A stretch of 45,780 bases of DNA from an uncultured Prochlorococcus sp. (lineage in GTDB: Bacteria; Cyanobacteriota; Cyanobacteriia; PCC-6307; Cyanobiaceae): assembly GCA_902591865.1 (NCBI GenBank), contig CACJCK010000009.1, forward strand, positions 1 through 45,780, written 5' to 3'. The position numbers were made by a program, and so were the translations under genes. The stretch's first letter is position 1; each line of letters starts with the position of its first letter. Under the pieces are notes generated by a model, which saw only the letters and a list, made by a program, of their open reading frames with translations, ran no database searches and was not told the DNA's origin. Below, piece by piece: positions 1 to 8,358 of this stretch.

Positions 1-228
1 TCAAGAAGACAAAGAATTGCTCAGGGTAGCGGTTATGAAGCAAAAGATGTAGATAAAGTACTAGCTGATTTTCAAAGAATGAGAGGCTTTATGAAACAAA
101 TGTCGAACGGAGGAATGCCAGGAATGGGAGGAATGCCAGGAATGGGAGGAATGCCAGGAATGGGAGGTAATAAACCAATGAAAAAACAAAAAAATAATAA
201 GAAGAAAAAAGGGTTTGCTGATTTATAG
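1..228 (+). CDS. ffh: Signal recognition particle protein Ffh, C-terminal end (partial)
   Basis: The frame is open from base 1 and stops at 226-228, so only the last 75 codons are in the window. The residues fit the end of the Ffh M domain: an Arg-rich helix (RRQRIAQGSG), then the segment containing DFQRMRGFMKQM, typical of the SRP-RNA-binding domain. A Met/Gly-rich tail of tandem GMP-GMG units and a Lys-rich end follow. Ffh is the GTPase subunit of the signal recognition particle and delivers nascent membrane proteins with 4.5S RNA. The tail is expanded by an 18-bp tandem repeat. The gene lies just upstream of rpsP, an order common in cyanobacteria. Identification rests on the C-terminus alone. 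Confidence 0.88.
   Translation, partial: SRRQRIAQGSGYEAKDVDKVLADFQRMRGFMKQMSNGGMPGMGGMPGMGGMPGMGGNKPMKKQKNNKKKKGFADL
112..165 (+). repeat. Three 18-bp tandem repeats in the ffh tail
   Basis: Three identical copies of GGAATGCCAGGAATGGGA run at 112-129, 130-147 and 148-165, each coding for Gly-Met-Pro-Gly-Met-Gly. The perfect DNA identity suggests recent copy-number change by slippage. The repeat stays in frame and lengthens the flexible Met-rich tail of Ffh. Confidence 0.95.
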
Positions 229-282
229 TTTCTTGATTTTTACCTTTGAGTGATATTATTATTAAAAACAGATTAATTTAAG

Positions 283-642
283 ATGATTAAACTGCGCCTT
301 AAGCGCTTTGGAAAGAAAAAAGAGGCAAGTTTCAGAATTGTTGCATGCAATAGTACTTCCAGAAGAGATGGTAGACCTCTACAAGAACTAGGTTTTTATA
401 ACCCAAGAACTAAGGAAACTAGGCTTGACACTGAAGCTTTAAGAACAAGACTTACACAGGGTGCTCAGCCAACTAGTGTAGTAAGAACTTTATTAGAAAA
501 GGGCGGGCTATTAGAAAAAACTGAAAGATCCTCTATCGCAATTGGAAAGGCAAAGTTAGAGAAAGAAAAATTAGCTAAGGCTAAAACCGAAGTTGAAAAA
601 AATAATAGTATTAAAGCTCAAAGCGAGGGTAATGAAGCTTAA
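283..642 (+). CDS. rpsP: 30S ribosomal protein S16
   Basis: S16 is a structural protein of the 30S subunit. The N-terminus [19 protein letters not shown] and the following [22 protein letters not shown] segment are the S16 signature. The protein is 119 residues against about 80-90 in many bacteria. The extra length is a charged Lys/Glu/Ala-rich C-terminal tail from about residue 88, as is usual in cyanobacteria. The ATG at 283 is the only sensible start. It lies 54 bp downstream of ffh and 39 bp upstream of phoH, so the three are probably co-transcribed. Confidence 0.97.
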   Translation: MIKLRLKRFGKKKEASFRIVACNSTSRRDGRPLQELGFYNPRTKETRLDTEALRTRLTQGAQPTSVVRTLLEKGGLLEKTERSSIAIGKAKLEKEKLAKAKTEVEKNNSIKAQSEGNEA

Positions 643-681
643 AGCTAATGCTTTGATAAATTTTTTTTATACATTAACTAG

Positions 682-1638
682 ATGAAGGAAGTTTCCAAAA
701 CTGGTCACTTCACAATAGATTTGCCAAGCTCTGATGCTGCTACAGCATTATCTGGTCCGGGTAATTCTTTCTTAAAAAAATTTGAGTCTTTAACAGGAGT
801 TTCGTTAACTATAAGAGGCTTACAACTAGAGATGAATGGTGTTATTTCAAAAATTGAGAGAGCCTCAGCATTAGTAGAACTAACGAGACCAATTTGGGAA
901 CAAGGTTTAGAAGTCCCAGAGGTAGATCTTAAAGCAGCTTTAAGTTCTCTAAATATTGGGGAATCATCTTCACATGCTGAACTTGGGAAAAAAGTTCTTG
1001 CGCGTTCTAAAGAAGGAAGATATTTAAGACCAAGAACTATAAGGCAAAAAGAATATGTTGAATCAATTGAAAACTTTGATCTTACGTTCGCAATTGGTCC
1101 AGCTGGAACTGGTAAGACATTTTTGGCAACTGTTTGTGCAGCAAGACTATTGAACGAGAAAAAAATTGAAAAAATTATTCTAACCAGACCAGCGGTAGAA
1201 GCTGGTGAAAGTTTGGGATTTCTACCTGGTGATTTGCAACAAAAAGTAGATCCATATTTAAGACCTCTATTTGATTCTTTACATAGTATTTTTGGTTTTG
1301 ATAGAACAAATTCTTTGATTGATAAGGGAATTATTGAAATTGCTCCTTTAGCATTTATGAGAGGCAGAACCTTAGATAATTCTATGGTTATTCTAGATGA
1401 AGCACAAAACACTACTTGCTCTCAAATGAGAATGTTTTTGACAAGATTAGGAGAGAGATCAAAGATGGTCGTAAACGGAGATATTACACAAATTGATTTA
1501 AAAAAAGATCAAGAAAGCGGCCTAATTGAAGCATCGAGAATTTTCTCGGAAACTCGAGGTATAAAATTTTGTTATTTAACTATTGAAGATGTAGTTCGTC
1601 ATCCTTTAGTTCAGAAAATTATTGAGACTTATCAATAA
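682..1638 (+). CDS. phoH: PhoH-like ATPase
   Basis: This is a PhoH-family P-loop NTPase of 318 residues. The N-terminal part (about 1-75) is the KH-like domain usual in chromosomal PhoH proteins. The ATPase core has a Walker A GPAGTGKT near residue 138 and a Walker B VILDEAQNT near residue 235, followed by the NGDITQIDL sensor segment. Family members are linked to RNA metabolism and, in some bacteria, phosphate stress; the exact substrate is unsettled. It follows rpsP by 39 bp on the same strand, in a translation and RNA neighbourhood with era downstream. The ATG at 682 gives the standard N-terminus. Confidence 0.95.
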   Translation: MKEVSKTGHFTIDLPSSDAATALSGPGNSFLKKFESLTGVSLTIRGLQLEMNGVISKIERASALVELTRPIWEQGLEVPEVDLKAALSSLNIGESSSHAELGKKVLARSKEGRYLRPRTIRQKEYVESIENFDLTFAIGPAGTGKTFLATVCAARLLNEKKIEKIILTRPAVEAGESLGFLPGDLQQKVDPYLRPLFDSLHSIFGFDRTNSLIDKGIIEIAPLAFMRGRTLDNSMVILDEAQNTTCSQMRMFLTRLGERSKMVVNGDITQIDLKKDQESGLIEASRIFSETRGIKFCYLTIEDVVRHPLVQKIIETYQ

Positions 1639-1709
1639 TTTTATAACTCTGGTGATCCGTACTCTTAAAATTTAAAAATCAAGTAGAATAAAAAATATTA
1701 AAAAAAAAC

Positions 1710-2447
1710 ATGCCAGCAAGTAGTAATTTCAATCAAGCTATTCGTGAAGCACAAACTAGCTCAATAGTTGGACCTAGTGTTGTACAAAAAGCCTTACCAT
1801 ATGTTGGTGGAGGTATGGTGCTAACTTCATTAGGTGTTTTAGCAGGTGTCTCACTAATAGCAACAAATCCTGGGCTTTTTCAGCCACTCTCAATTGTTGC
1901 TTTAATTGCAGAATTGATTTTGTTTTTTGTTGCAACAAGTGCTGCAAATAATGCAAATAATGCTAAAGCTTTGCCTTTACTAACGGGATTTAGCTTATTA
2001 ACTGGATTCACCTTAAGTGGGATAGTTGCTTTAGCAATAGGAACAATTGGTATTGGTTCGGTTGGAACAGCTGCTTTAGCTACAGGTATAACTTTCGTTA
2101 TTGCCTCTTACACTGGCCAAAGAATGAGTGATAGCGTCGGTCAAGCACTAAGTGGGGTAGTCGGTCTTGGGTTGATAGGTTTACTTATAGCAATGTTTGT
2201 CCAATTAATTGGAGGATTCTTTGCCCCAGGAGTTTTTGGAAGTTCAGGTTTTGAACTAATGATTGCAGGTTTTGGAACAGTTCTATTCGTTGCTATGTCA
2301 TTCTTAGATTTTTACACAATGCCAAGAAGATATAGTGATGACCAATATCTGGCTGGTGCTCTGGGTATGTATTTAACTTACATAAACCTATTTGTATTCA
2401 TTTTAAGATTAATGATTGCTTTACAAGGTGGAGGCAGAAGGAATTAA
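1710..2447 (+). CDS. Bax inhibitor-1 / YccA-family integral membrane protein
   Basis: The 245-residue protein is almost entirely hydrophobic, with about seven predicted membrane segments starting near residue 33. Late in the protein is the family-like cluster MSFLDFYTMPRRYSDDQYLAGALGMYLTYINLFVFILRL. That arrangement (acidic residue in the penultimate helix, YLxxxNLFxxxLR ending) is typical of the BI-1/YccA/YbhL family. In bacteria these are inner-membrane proteins, some of which interact with FtsH (encoded at 19387-21249 here); homologues act as pH-gated Ca2+ leak channels. The specific role in this organism is not known. A strong terminator follows at once. Confidence 0.85.
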   Translation: MPASSNFNQAIREAQTSSIVGPSVVQKALPYVGGGMVLTSLGVLAGVSLIATNPGLFQPLSIVALIAELILFFVATSAANNANNAKALPLLTGFSLLTGFTLSGIVALAIGTIGIGSVGTAALATGITFVIASYTGQRMSDSVGQALSGVVGLGLIGLLIAMFVQLIGGFFAPGVFGSSGFELMIAGFGTVLFVAMSFLDFYTMPRRYSDDQYLAGALGMYLTYINLFVFILRLMIALQGGGRRN

Positions 2448-2480
2448 TTAATCCCTTTTCCTTAATTTATTTATTAATTA

Positions 2481-2510
2481 GCGTAGATCATATCTACGCT
2501 TTTTTATTTT
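2481..2510 (+). terminator. Rho-independent terminator after the BI-1 gene
   Basis: The stem GCGTAGAT (2481-2488) pairs perfectly with ATCTACGC (2492-2499) around a 3-nt loop, followed at once by a T-rich run from 2500. It sits between two convergent genes, 34 bp after the BI-1 stop. The T tract is much better for plus-strand transcripts. The minus-strand side is AT-rich but not a clean T run, so any bidirectional role is a guess. Confidence 0.85.
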
Positions 2511-3037
2511 GCAACATCGTAAATTTGAAATTTTATAAATTCCTTTTGCTGCTCATCATATTTTTTCGAATTGTCAAAGCTATTTCCAAGATTGTCTAAA
2601 TTTTTAATTATTTGGTTAATTGCATTTGTAACCAACTTAGTTTCTAATGTGCGTAAAATGTTCTTACATCTCTCAGATATATTTTCTGAATTAGACTTAT
2701 ATTCATAATTCTTTCCCCTATCATGAATAACGATTTGGGCAGAGCTCATAATTAAATTTTTGACTACTATTTCGACAACATCGTTTCCTCCCTCTTGAAG
2801 TTTGAAAACAATTGAAGAAGGAAGATTATCTAATAAATGACAATCTTGATCTGACAATGCATACGCAAAAAAGCCCCTTATACCATTTTTTGTTTTAATT
2901 AGTTCTGCAACTCTATCTGCTAAGACTTCTTCACTTAAAAGTTCTTCTTCCCATTCTTTGCACCAATGAGCGGATATGTTTATAGCTTGGGTAAAAGAAG
3001 TTTCTTTTAAGTTTATGGCTTTTTTTTTCATTTTCAA
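2504..3037 (-). CDS. Conserved hypothetical protein next to era
   Basis: A 177-residue soluble protein I do not recognise. It is acidic and helical at the N-terminus (ISAHWCKEWEEELLSEEVLADRVAELI), then has a central segment with alternating hydrophobic residues (VEIVVKNLIMSSAQIVIHDR) like a beta-sheet. The C-terminal part has coiled-coil-like character (LETKLVTNAINQIIKNLDNLG). No signal peptide or membrane segment. It is divergent from era, with 33 bp between the starts, so the two share a promoter region. Intact length, codon use like its neighbours and a core location suggest a conserved cyanobacterial gene. The start could be either Met 1 or Met 3, which changes nothing else. Confidence 0.7.
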   Translation of the reverse strand: MKMKKKAINLKETSFTQAINISAHWCKEWEEELLSEEVLADRVAELIKTKNGIRGFFAYALSDQDCHLLDNLPSSIVFKLQEGGNDVVEIVVKNLIMSSAQIVIHDRGKNYEYKSNSENISERCKNILRTLETKLVTNAINQIIKNLDNLGNSFDNSKKYDEQQKEFIKFQIYDVAK

Positions 3038-3070
3038 TCAGAATTTTATTATCGATAGTTTAAAGTTCTT

Positions 3071-3982
3071 TTGAATAATTATAAATCTGGTTTTGTAACT
3101 TTACTTGGAAGACCAAATGTAGGGAAATCTACCTTAATAAACACTTTAATTGGAGAGAAAATAACCATCACGTCTCCTGTCGCACAGACTACAAGAAATA
3201 AACTAAGAGGAATACTTACAACAAAAACTGGACAAATAATTTTTGTAGATACACCTGGAGTTCACAAACCTCATCATCTTCTAGGAGAAATACTTGTAAA
3301 AAACGCTAAATCTGCGATAAATGGTGTCGATATAGTTATTTTAGTTCTTGATTCAAGCGTTGAACCTGGCAGAGGTGATGAATATATAAGAGACTTCTTA
3401 GTTGAAAATGAAATTGAATTTTTTGTTGTATTAAATAAATGGGATTTAGTGAATAAGGAATTTAAGAATGTGCGTTTAGATCAATATAAAAAAGTATTTG
3501 GATCTTGTAAATGTTTTCAAATTGTAAGTGCTTCTGAAGGAGTTGGATGCTTTGAATTGATTGAGATGATATTAAATTTTCTCCCAGAAGGACCAATGCT
3601 CTTTGATGAGGATATAATATGCGATCAACCATTAGATAATTTGTTATCTGATCTAGTAAGAGAGCAAGTATTAATAAATACAAGAGAAGAAGTCCCTCAC
3701 AGTGTTGCTGTAAAAATAGAAAATATCAAGGAAATTAAAAAAGATAAAGGTAAGAAGTTAACAGCTATTTTGGCTACAATTATTGTTGAAAGAACAAGTC
3801 AAAAAGGAATCCTCATTGGTAAAAAAGGTTCGATGTTAAAGACTATTGGTCAAACAGCAAGATCTAATATGAAGAAGTTGATAAATGGTCCTGTTCACCT
3901 TGAATTATTTGTCAAAGTTATACCAAATTGGCGAAAAAAAGAATCTAAATTAATGGAGTTTGGTTATGAGATTGATTATTAA
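3071..3982 (+). CDS. era: GTPase Era
   Basis: Era is an essential GTPase that binds the 3' end of 16S rRNA during 30S maturation. At 303 residues it has the family length. GTP-binding motifs are clear: GRPNVGKST at 13-21, DTPG at 60-63 and NKWD at 122-125. The switch segment ITSPVAQTTRNKLRGI is typical of Era. The C-terminal KH domain contains IGKKGSMLKTIGQTAR. The start is TTG at 3071; no ATG fits before the G1 motif. The stop at 3980-3982 directly abuts the ATG of trmD, so the two are translationally linked. Confidence 0.97.
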   Translation: MNNYKSGFVTLLGRPNVGKSTLINTLIGEKITITSPVAQTTRNKLRGILTTKTGQIIFVDTPGVHKPHHLLGEILVKNAKSAINGVDIVILVLDSSVEPGRGDEYIRDFLVENEIEFFVVLNKWDLVNKEFKNVRLDQYKKVFGSCKCFQIVSASEGVGCFELIEMILNFLPEGPMLFDEDIICDQPLDNLLSDLVREQVLINTREEVPHSVAVKIENIKEIKKDKGKKLTAILATIIVERTSQKGILIGKKGSMLKTIGQTARSNMKKLINGPVHLELFVKVIPNWRKKESKLMEFGYEIDY

Positions 3983-4765
3983 ATGAACAATATGAATTTT
4001 GAAGTAATTACTTTATTTCCCAAAGCTTTTGAATTAATAAATAATTTAGGCGTTATAACAAGAGCCTTAAGTAAAAATCTGATTAATTTAAATTTATACG
4101 ATTTAAGAGAATACGGAGAAGGTTCTTATAAGCAAGTTGATGATAAGCCTTATGGGGGAGGGCCAGGGATGGTTTTAAAACCAGAGCCCATCTATAAGGC
4201 TTTTGAATCAATAAATAAATTACCAAATGGTAAAACTCTTTTAATGACTCCACAAGGAAAAGTCTTGAAGCAGAAGGATTTATTAAGATGGTGTTCTTTG
4301 GATCAATTGATAATAATTTGCGGACAATATGAAGGCTTTGATGAAAGGGTTAGATGCTTAGCTGATGAAGAGGTGTCTATTGGTGATTATGTTCTTTCAG
4401 GGGGTGAAATTCCCGCCATATCAATAATTAATGGCTTAACAAGATTATTACCAGGGACTCTTGGAGACCCAGGTTCTTTGATAGATGAAAGTCATAATTC
4501 TTCTTTGTTGGAATATCCTCATTACACAAGGCCTCTTATTTTTAAAGAAATGAAAGTACCAGATATTCTTGTTAGTGGTAATCATGAAGAGATTAAATTA
4601 TGGCGAAAGCAAAAAATGTTAGAAAGAACCTTGGATAGAAGAAATGATTTAATTTATAATAAAGATAATAAAAATCTCCCAAAAAGTGAGAGAAAAAATG
4701 AAGATTCAAATGAAATGATGAAATTTCCTATGGGTAATGAATACTACTTTTATCCTGATTGGTAG
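3983..4765 (+). CDS. trmD: tRNA (guanine-N1)-methyltransferase TrmD
   Basis: TrmD methylates G37 of tRNAs that read codons beginning with C or G, using S-adenosylmethionine, and prevents +1 frameshifting. The SPOUT-fold hallmarks are present: [22 protein letters not shown] and the knot segment [11 protein letters not shown]. The 260-residue length is normal for the family, with a polar Asn/Lys/Glu-rich C-terminal extension. The ATG at 3983 follows the era stop with no gap. A second in-frame ATG at 3992 gives the more usual [10 protein letters not shown] start, so initiation there is possible. Confidence 0.97.
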   Translation: MNNMNFEVITLFPKAFELINNLGVITRALSKNLINLNLYDLREYGEGSYKQVDDKPYGGGPGMVLKPEPIYKAFESINKLPNGKTLLMTPQGKVLKQKDLLRWCSLDQLIIICGQYEGFDERVRCLADEEVSIGDYVLSGGEIPAISIINGLTRLLPGTLGDPGSLIDESHNSSLLEYPHYTRPLIFKEMKVPDILVSGNHEEIKLWRKQKMLERTLDRRNDLIYNKDNKNLPKSERKNEDSNEMMKFPMGNEYYFYPDW

Positions 4766-5243
4766 TAATGTTAATGATTTTTATATAGTATCGAACCATC
4801 TTTCCATATTATCAAAAAGCTTTTGACCTCAATAAATAAAAGTTTTTGTGGAAGGTTGATTTTTAAATTTTTTTTAAAGTTTCTTTAGGACATCTTCATA
4901 TTTTCACCTTCATGTCCTTTAAAGCATTTCACTTCCCAGTTGTTTCGAATAATAGAAATTTTTTTTAAATTATGTTTTTGTTTTAGATTTCCCTAAATTA
5001 TTCCTTTGAATTAATTCAAGTTTAATGTAAAAAACTTTATCAAAATAATATTCAGAATTTTTCATCATTAGATTTATCTTTAAATTTATTTTTTCTTAAT
5101 TTTCTCTATTTAGATCATTCAGAGTAATTTTTTGTGATGATTAGTACCAAATAAAAGCAAAAAAATATTTATATAGTGATTTTCGACTTTTATTTATTGA
5201 CAACTTCTATATAATTTATCTATTATTTTAGAAAATTTTGTTC
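4766..5243. other. Intergenic region with a short ORF relic and a probable promoter
   Basis: There is no intact gene in this 478-bp AT-rich gap. On the minus strand, 4885-4992 is open for 36 codons and reads like protein (contains RNNWEVKCFKGHEGENMKMS), but it has no start codon and is bounded by a stop at 4993-4995. It is either a gene relic or chance. Close to the downstream gene a consensus -10 is visible at 5210-5215. The rest is poly-A/T-rich sequence in which I see nothing. Confidence 0.5.
5210..5215 (+). promoter_or_regulatory. Candidate -10 element (TATAAT)
   Basis: A perfect TATAAT lies 28 bp before the ATG at 5244 in the only long gap upstream of the two secreted-protein genes. The TTGACA at 5197-5202 is just 7 bp away, too close to be its -35 box, so the promoter is assigned from the -10 alone. 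Confidence 0.35.
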
Positions 5244-6278
5244 ATGTATAAAAAAAATTTTAAAAATACTTTGAAAAACTTCTCCAAAATTATAGCTTCT
5301 TCTTTTCTATTGTCTAGCGGTGTATCTTTTGCCGATTGGAAGACAGACTTTGCAAATAACTCTCAAATTAATTTAACGGAAAATGATCCAAAGGAAAAAA
5401 GTTATTCTTATATTCCAGATTCATCTCTTTCAGAATCATCTATTGAAATAGCAAATATCTCTCCAATTATTACTATTAAAGATAAAACGAAGCAAGAAAC
5501 AGAAATAATCCTTGCTGATTCATCACCTAGTCTCTCAGATTTTTCTCCTATTATTACAGTTAAAGAGGAACCAAAAGAAGAAAAAGCTCCTCCATCTCCA
5601 GGTTTAAGTTTTGGAGTTCCCTCGGCATATGGAGCTTCTGGAGGGAGTGTGTTTGTAGGTCTCTCTTATAGCGCTGATGGTCAGGACGGTCCTTTCAAGA
5701 TTTATAAAGACGGTGATAAGTTAGCTGATGGCTCAATGAATTTTGGTATGGGTTTTGGAGATCCTAATCAATTAGGAGCTGAGGTTTCTGTGGGAATCAT
5801 TAGCCTTCTTTGTCAATCTGGGTCAAGTTGTTTCGGAGCTGATGGTACTATTGGCCTAAAACTACACAAGTTGTTTGATGAATCATTCATAGATGGATTT
5901 GGAGTGGGCTACTCTAATCTAGTTAGATGGGGTGAAGCAAGCGATATTGATACAATTTACGGTGTAGCCAGTAAAGATTTTAAAATAAATAATAAAGACG
6001 GATTATTAAGTTTAGGAGTTGGAACTGGGGGATTTAGATCAAAAACAGATATTGATTCTGGTGAAAATAATCCTAATTTATTCGGAGGAATTGGTTTGAA
6101 ACTTGCCCCTAGGATATCATTGGCCTCTAGTTGGAACGGCAGCACTTTGGCTGCAGGTTTTGGTCTTAGCCCTTTCGACGTCCCTCTTTCTCTTTCTATA
6201 GGTCTCACAGACCTTACAGATGTAAATGGTAAGGGTTCGCAATACTCGATAAATGCGGGTTACTCATTCTCTTTCTAA
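5244..6278 (+). CDS. Secreted protein, predicted outer-membrane beta-barrel
   Basis: I do not recognise a named family. The protein (344 residues from ATG 5244; TTG 5238 would add two) opens with a basic N-terminus and hydrophobic core ending VSFADWKT, a classic Sec signal peptide cut after Ala. A Ser/Pro/Glu-rich linker of about 80 residues follows and contains a duplicated motif (ISPIITIKD and FSPIITVKEE). From about residue 120 the sequence is Gly-rich with alternating hydrophobic residues and turns, and it ends in Tyr-Ser-Phe-Ser-Phe. A terminal Phe is the outer-membrane barrel assembly signal. One Cys pair (near SLLCQSGSSCF) may form a disulfide. Inferred location: outer membrane, with the linker as a periplasmic or peptidoglycan-facing arm. 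It is 38 bp upstream of another secreted-protein gene on the same strand. Confidence 0.8.
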   Translation: MYKKNFKNTLKNFSKIIASSFLLSSGVSFADWKTDFANNSQINLTENDPKEKSYSYIPDSSLSESSIEIANISPIITIKDKTKQETEIILADSSPSLSDFSPIITVKEEPKEEKAPPSPGLSFGVPSAYGASGGSVFVGLSYSADGQDGPFKIYKDGDKLADGSMNFGMGFGDPNQLGAEVSVGIISLLCQSGSSCFGADGTIGLKLHKLFDESFIDGFGVGYSNLVRWGEASDIDTIYGVASKDFKINNKDGLLSLGVGTGGFRSKTDIDSGENNPNLFGGIGLKLAPRISLASSWNGSTLAAGFGLSPFDVPLSLSIGLTDLTDVNGKGSQYSINAGYSFSF

Positions 6279-6316
6279 AACTTTTAACCTTTAATTTTTT
6301 ACAACTAATCCAAGCC

Positions 6317-7429
6317 ATGAATTCCCTAAAAATACAAAAAATCCTAAATAAAAAATTCTTAATTTTATTTTCTGCATTAAGTATATTATTTTCTCCAATC
6401 GAGGTTTTTGCAGGAAAAACTTCTGCTGGAGGGACTATTGGAACTGATTCATCCTCAGCAGGAACTAGTAGTAAAACTAGTGCGGGAGGAACTACAGGAA
6501 CTGATTCATCATCATCTGCAACAAAATCAAGTGCGGGAGGAACCACTGGAACTGATTCTTCTTCTTCTGGTAAATCATCTGCAGGAGAAACCTCATCAAC
6601 TACAAGTACTAAAACAGTTGCAGATACTGTAACTGCTGCAATTGAGTCAGCCTTATCTCAATTGTTAACTGCCTCTGCTGATACAACCGGTGCTATTGAT
6701 TTCAGTCCTGAAGTCTCAGTAGATACTGTGATAGTCAGTGCAGGCCCAGAAGGGACAGTGGCTGTTACTACAACTTCTTCTGGGGCAACTTTAACTTCAA
6801 CTACTATTACTACTGAAGGAGGAGCTACAATCACAACTCTTGTTTCTTCAGAATCAAATACTGGTACAGCCCAAGTTAGTTTTTCTGAAGCAGTTGAAAG
6901 CATAACATTAGCGATAGCTGAGGGAACTGGGATTTCTTCTGCTGAAACCCAAGTTTCAGTTAGCGCAGCCGAATCTGCTGGTGCTGCTACCATTGCTGCT
7001 ATTGAAGCCTCTACAGGAGTAGCGATTGCAGAAGCGTTAGTTGAATCAAATATCTCTGCTGAAGCAAGTGCCGTTATCGAATCTAGTCTTGGATCGGGCT
7101 CTGCCATTATTACAGTTTCTCCAGCAGTTACTCAAATAATTGCAAGTACCGTTGTTAGTACTTTATCGACACCTGAAATATCTATTGCTATAGCTAATGT
7201 CAGTCCGGTGACAGCTGCAGCAATCGAAGCCCTTACAATAGCTGCAACAATAGTTGGAGATGTGGCTAATACTATAGTTCCGACAGCCTTAAATGATGCT
7301 TTAGTAGCAGTTTCAGCTGAATTAGCAGCTCAAGGTGAAAATGCATCGCCGGAATTAAAAGCTCTTGCTGCTAAATTAGCTGCAATAAAAGCACTAGCTT
7401 TACCTTCTCTAACGGCAGCAGCTGGTTAA
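6317..7429 (+). CDS. Secreted low-complexity Ser/Thr/Ala/Val-rich protein
   Basis: Unknown function. The N-terminus MNSLKIQKILNKKFLILFS followed by a hydrophobic stretch ending EVFAGKTS is a good Sec signal peptide. The mature protein starts with about four Gly/Ser/Thr repeats of the form SAGGTTGTDSSSS (residues about 35-95). It continues as about 270 residues made almost only of Ser, Thr, Ala, Val, Ile, Gly and Glu, with helical, amphipathic character toward the end. Reading the whole translation, I find no Arg, Cys, Trp, Tyr or His, and no Met after the first residue; only a few Lys, so it is strongly acidic. That suits a surface fibre, adhesin or glycosylated matrix protein. It is probably co-transcribed with the barrel protein 38 bp upstream. 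Confidence 0.8.
   Translation: MNSLKIQKILNKKFLILFSALSILFSPIEVFAGKTSAGGTIGTDSSSAGTSSKTSAGGTTGTDSSSSATKSSAGGTTGTDSSSSGKSSAGETSSTTSTKTVADTVTAAIESALSQLLTASADTTGAIDFSPEVSVDTVIVSAGPEGTVAVTTTSSGATLTSTTITTEGGATITTLVSSESNTGTAQVSFSEAVESITLAIAEGTGISSAETQVSVSAAESAGAATIAAIEASTGVAIAEALVESNISAEASAVIESSLGSGSAIITVSPAVTQIIASTVVSTLSTPEISIAIANVSPVTAAAIEALTIAATIVGDVANTIVPTALNDALVAVSAELAAQGENASPELKALAAKLAAIKALALPSLTAAAG
6418..6600 (+). repeat. Imperfect tandem repeats coding for SAGGTTGTDSSSS
   Basis: Four related units of roughly 48-60 bp each encode (K)(T/S)SAGGT(I/T)GTDSSS with small spacers; the last copy is degenerate (SSAGETSS). The DNA differs between copies by silent and conservative changes, so the repeat is older than a fresh slippage product. 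Confidence 0.85.
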
Positions 7430-8358
7430 TATAACTTTTAGCTAACTTTTCTTTAAAATTTAATTCTACTCTAAATAAAACTCTTGCTTGATTTTTAGCT
7501 TCATAATTTTATTTTGCATAGAAAATAATCATAATCCAAATAATTTACTTTCGAATCAAAAGATTTATTTTCTAGAATTTCATATTAAACTCCCACTTCA
7601 ACTCTATAATTAAAGACGAATTTTGAGGCTGCAGGTAATGTAAATAAGTTGTGTGAACGACTTAGCCACCTAGTTTCTTTTATTAATTTAGAGGTCCCCA
7701 CTTACATAAAGAATTGTTTTTGCAACATTTGGAATATCTTCATAACCAAAAATTAGGAATTTTTGCAAGTATACTTAGATTTAAATTTCCATTCCTGTAA
7801 AACTAAATTTTCTAGATGTTACAGATACAGAATTAGTTGATATTCATTTACCTAAACAATTAAATCCTAACCTCCAATCTTGGAATTTATTTCCTATCGC
7901 AAATTAATATATGAAAATATCATTCGTAGTGATTTTTTATTTTATTTCTTTTTATTGTAAAATCTCGTTCAAAATACTAGGGAAGTTTTCCCCACCTCCT
8001 AAAGATATATAAATTTTTCAATTTGCCTTTTACATTTTTTCGATTGGAATTATCTCTCTTGTATTTTTAATTCTTATTATTTATTAAAGTTTGTTCAATA
8101 TTGATAAAATAATTAAAATTCAAATTTAGCTACTTTATGTATTTTAGATCTTTTTTGAAGAGGGTAATTCTATATATTATTAAGTTTCCTCTTTAATCTT
8201 GCCTTTTAGTGTTTTAACTAAAGGTTATTAAGATAAAGGGGTTATTTTATTGGTAATATATTAAATAAGGAGAGAAAACTATCATTTAATGTTAATTTGA
8301 ATATTCATATGGAATTAGAGAAAGGTTACAGATTGTTAGATAATCCAAATCCCCTGCT
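7430..8358. other. Long gap with decayed coding sequence
   Basis: This 929-bp stretch has no intact gene over 40 codons with a proper start. Several short plus-strand pieces read like protein but are broken by stops and frame changes. One runs at about 7612-7755 (contains NFEAAGNVNKLCERLSHL). A second is at about 7690-7800 (contains LFLQHLEYLHNQKLGIF) in another frame. A third at 7785-7907 (contains FLDVTDTELVDIHLPK) ends at a stop. They could be parts of one dead gene. A small membrane-protein pseudogene follows at 7911-8087, and 8090-8300 shows nothing. A 17-codon reading frame at 8309-8362 overlaps the ispF start by ATGA. Confidence 0.45.
7911..8087 (+). pseudogene. Small membrane-protein gene broken by one stop
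   Basis: From ATG 7911 the frame reads 33 codons (MKISFVVIFYFISFYCKISF...PPPKDI), meets a TAA at 8010-8012, then continues in the same frame for 24 more codons ending at 8087. The second part is a clean hydrophobic segment (FYIFSIGIISLVFLILIIY). Read through the stop it would be a two-helix membrane protein of about 58 residues. AT-rich DNA easily encodes hydrophobic residues, so chance is possible. Confidence 0.35.

Noticed and set aside
705-1412. 235-codon minus-strand frame inside phoH
   Set aside because: A shadow: phoH has full motifs in the other strand, and this frame has none.
5197-5215. TTGACA with TATAAT as a sigma-70 promoter pair
   Set aside because: The spacing is 7 bp instead of about 17, so the two cannot be one promoter; only the -10 was kept.
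6658-7107. 149-codon minus-strand frame inside the low-complexity gene
   Set aside because: Mirror image of the repetitive Ala/Val/Ser codons on the plus strand; no signal of its own.
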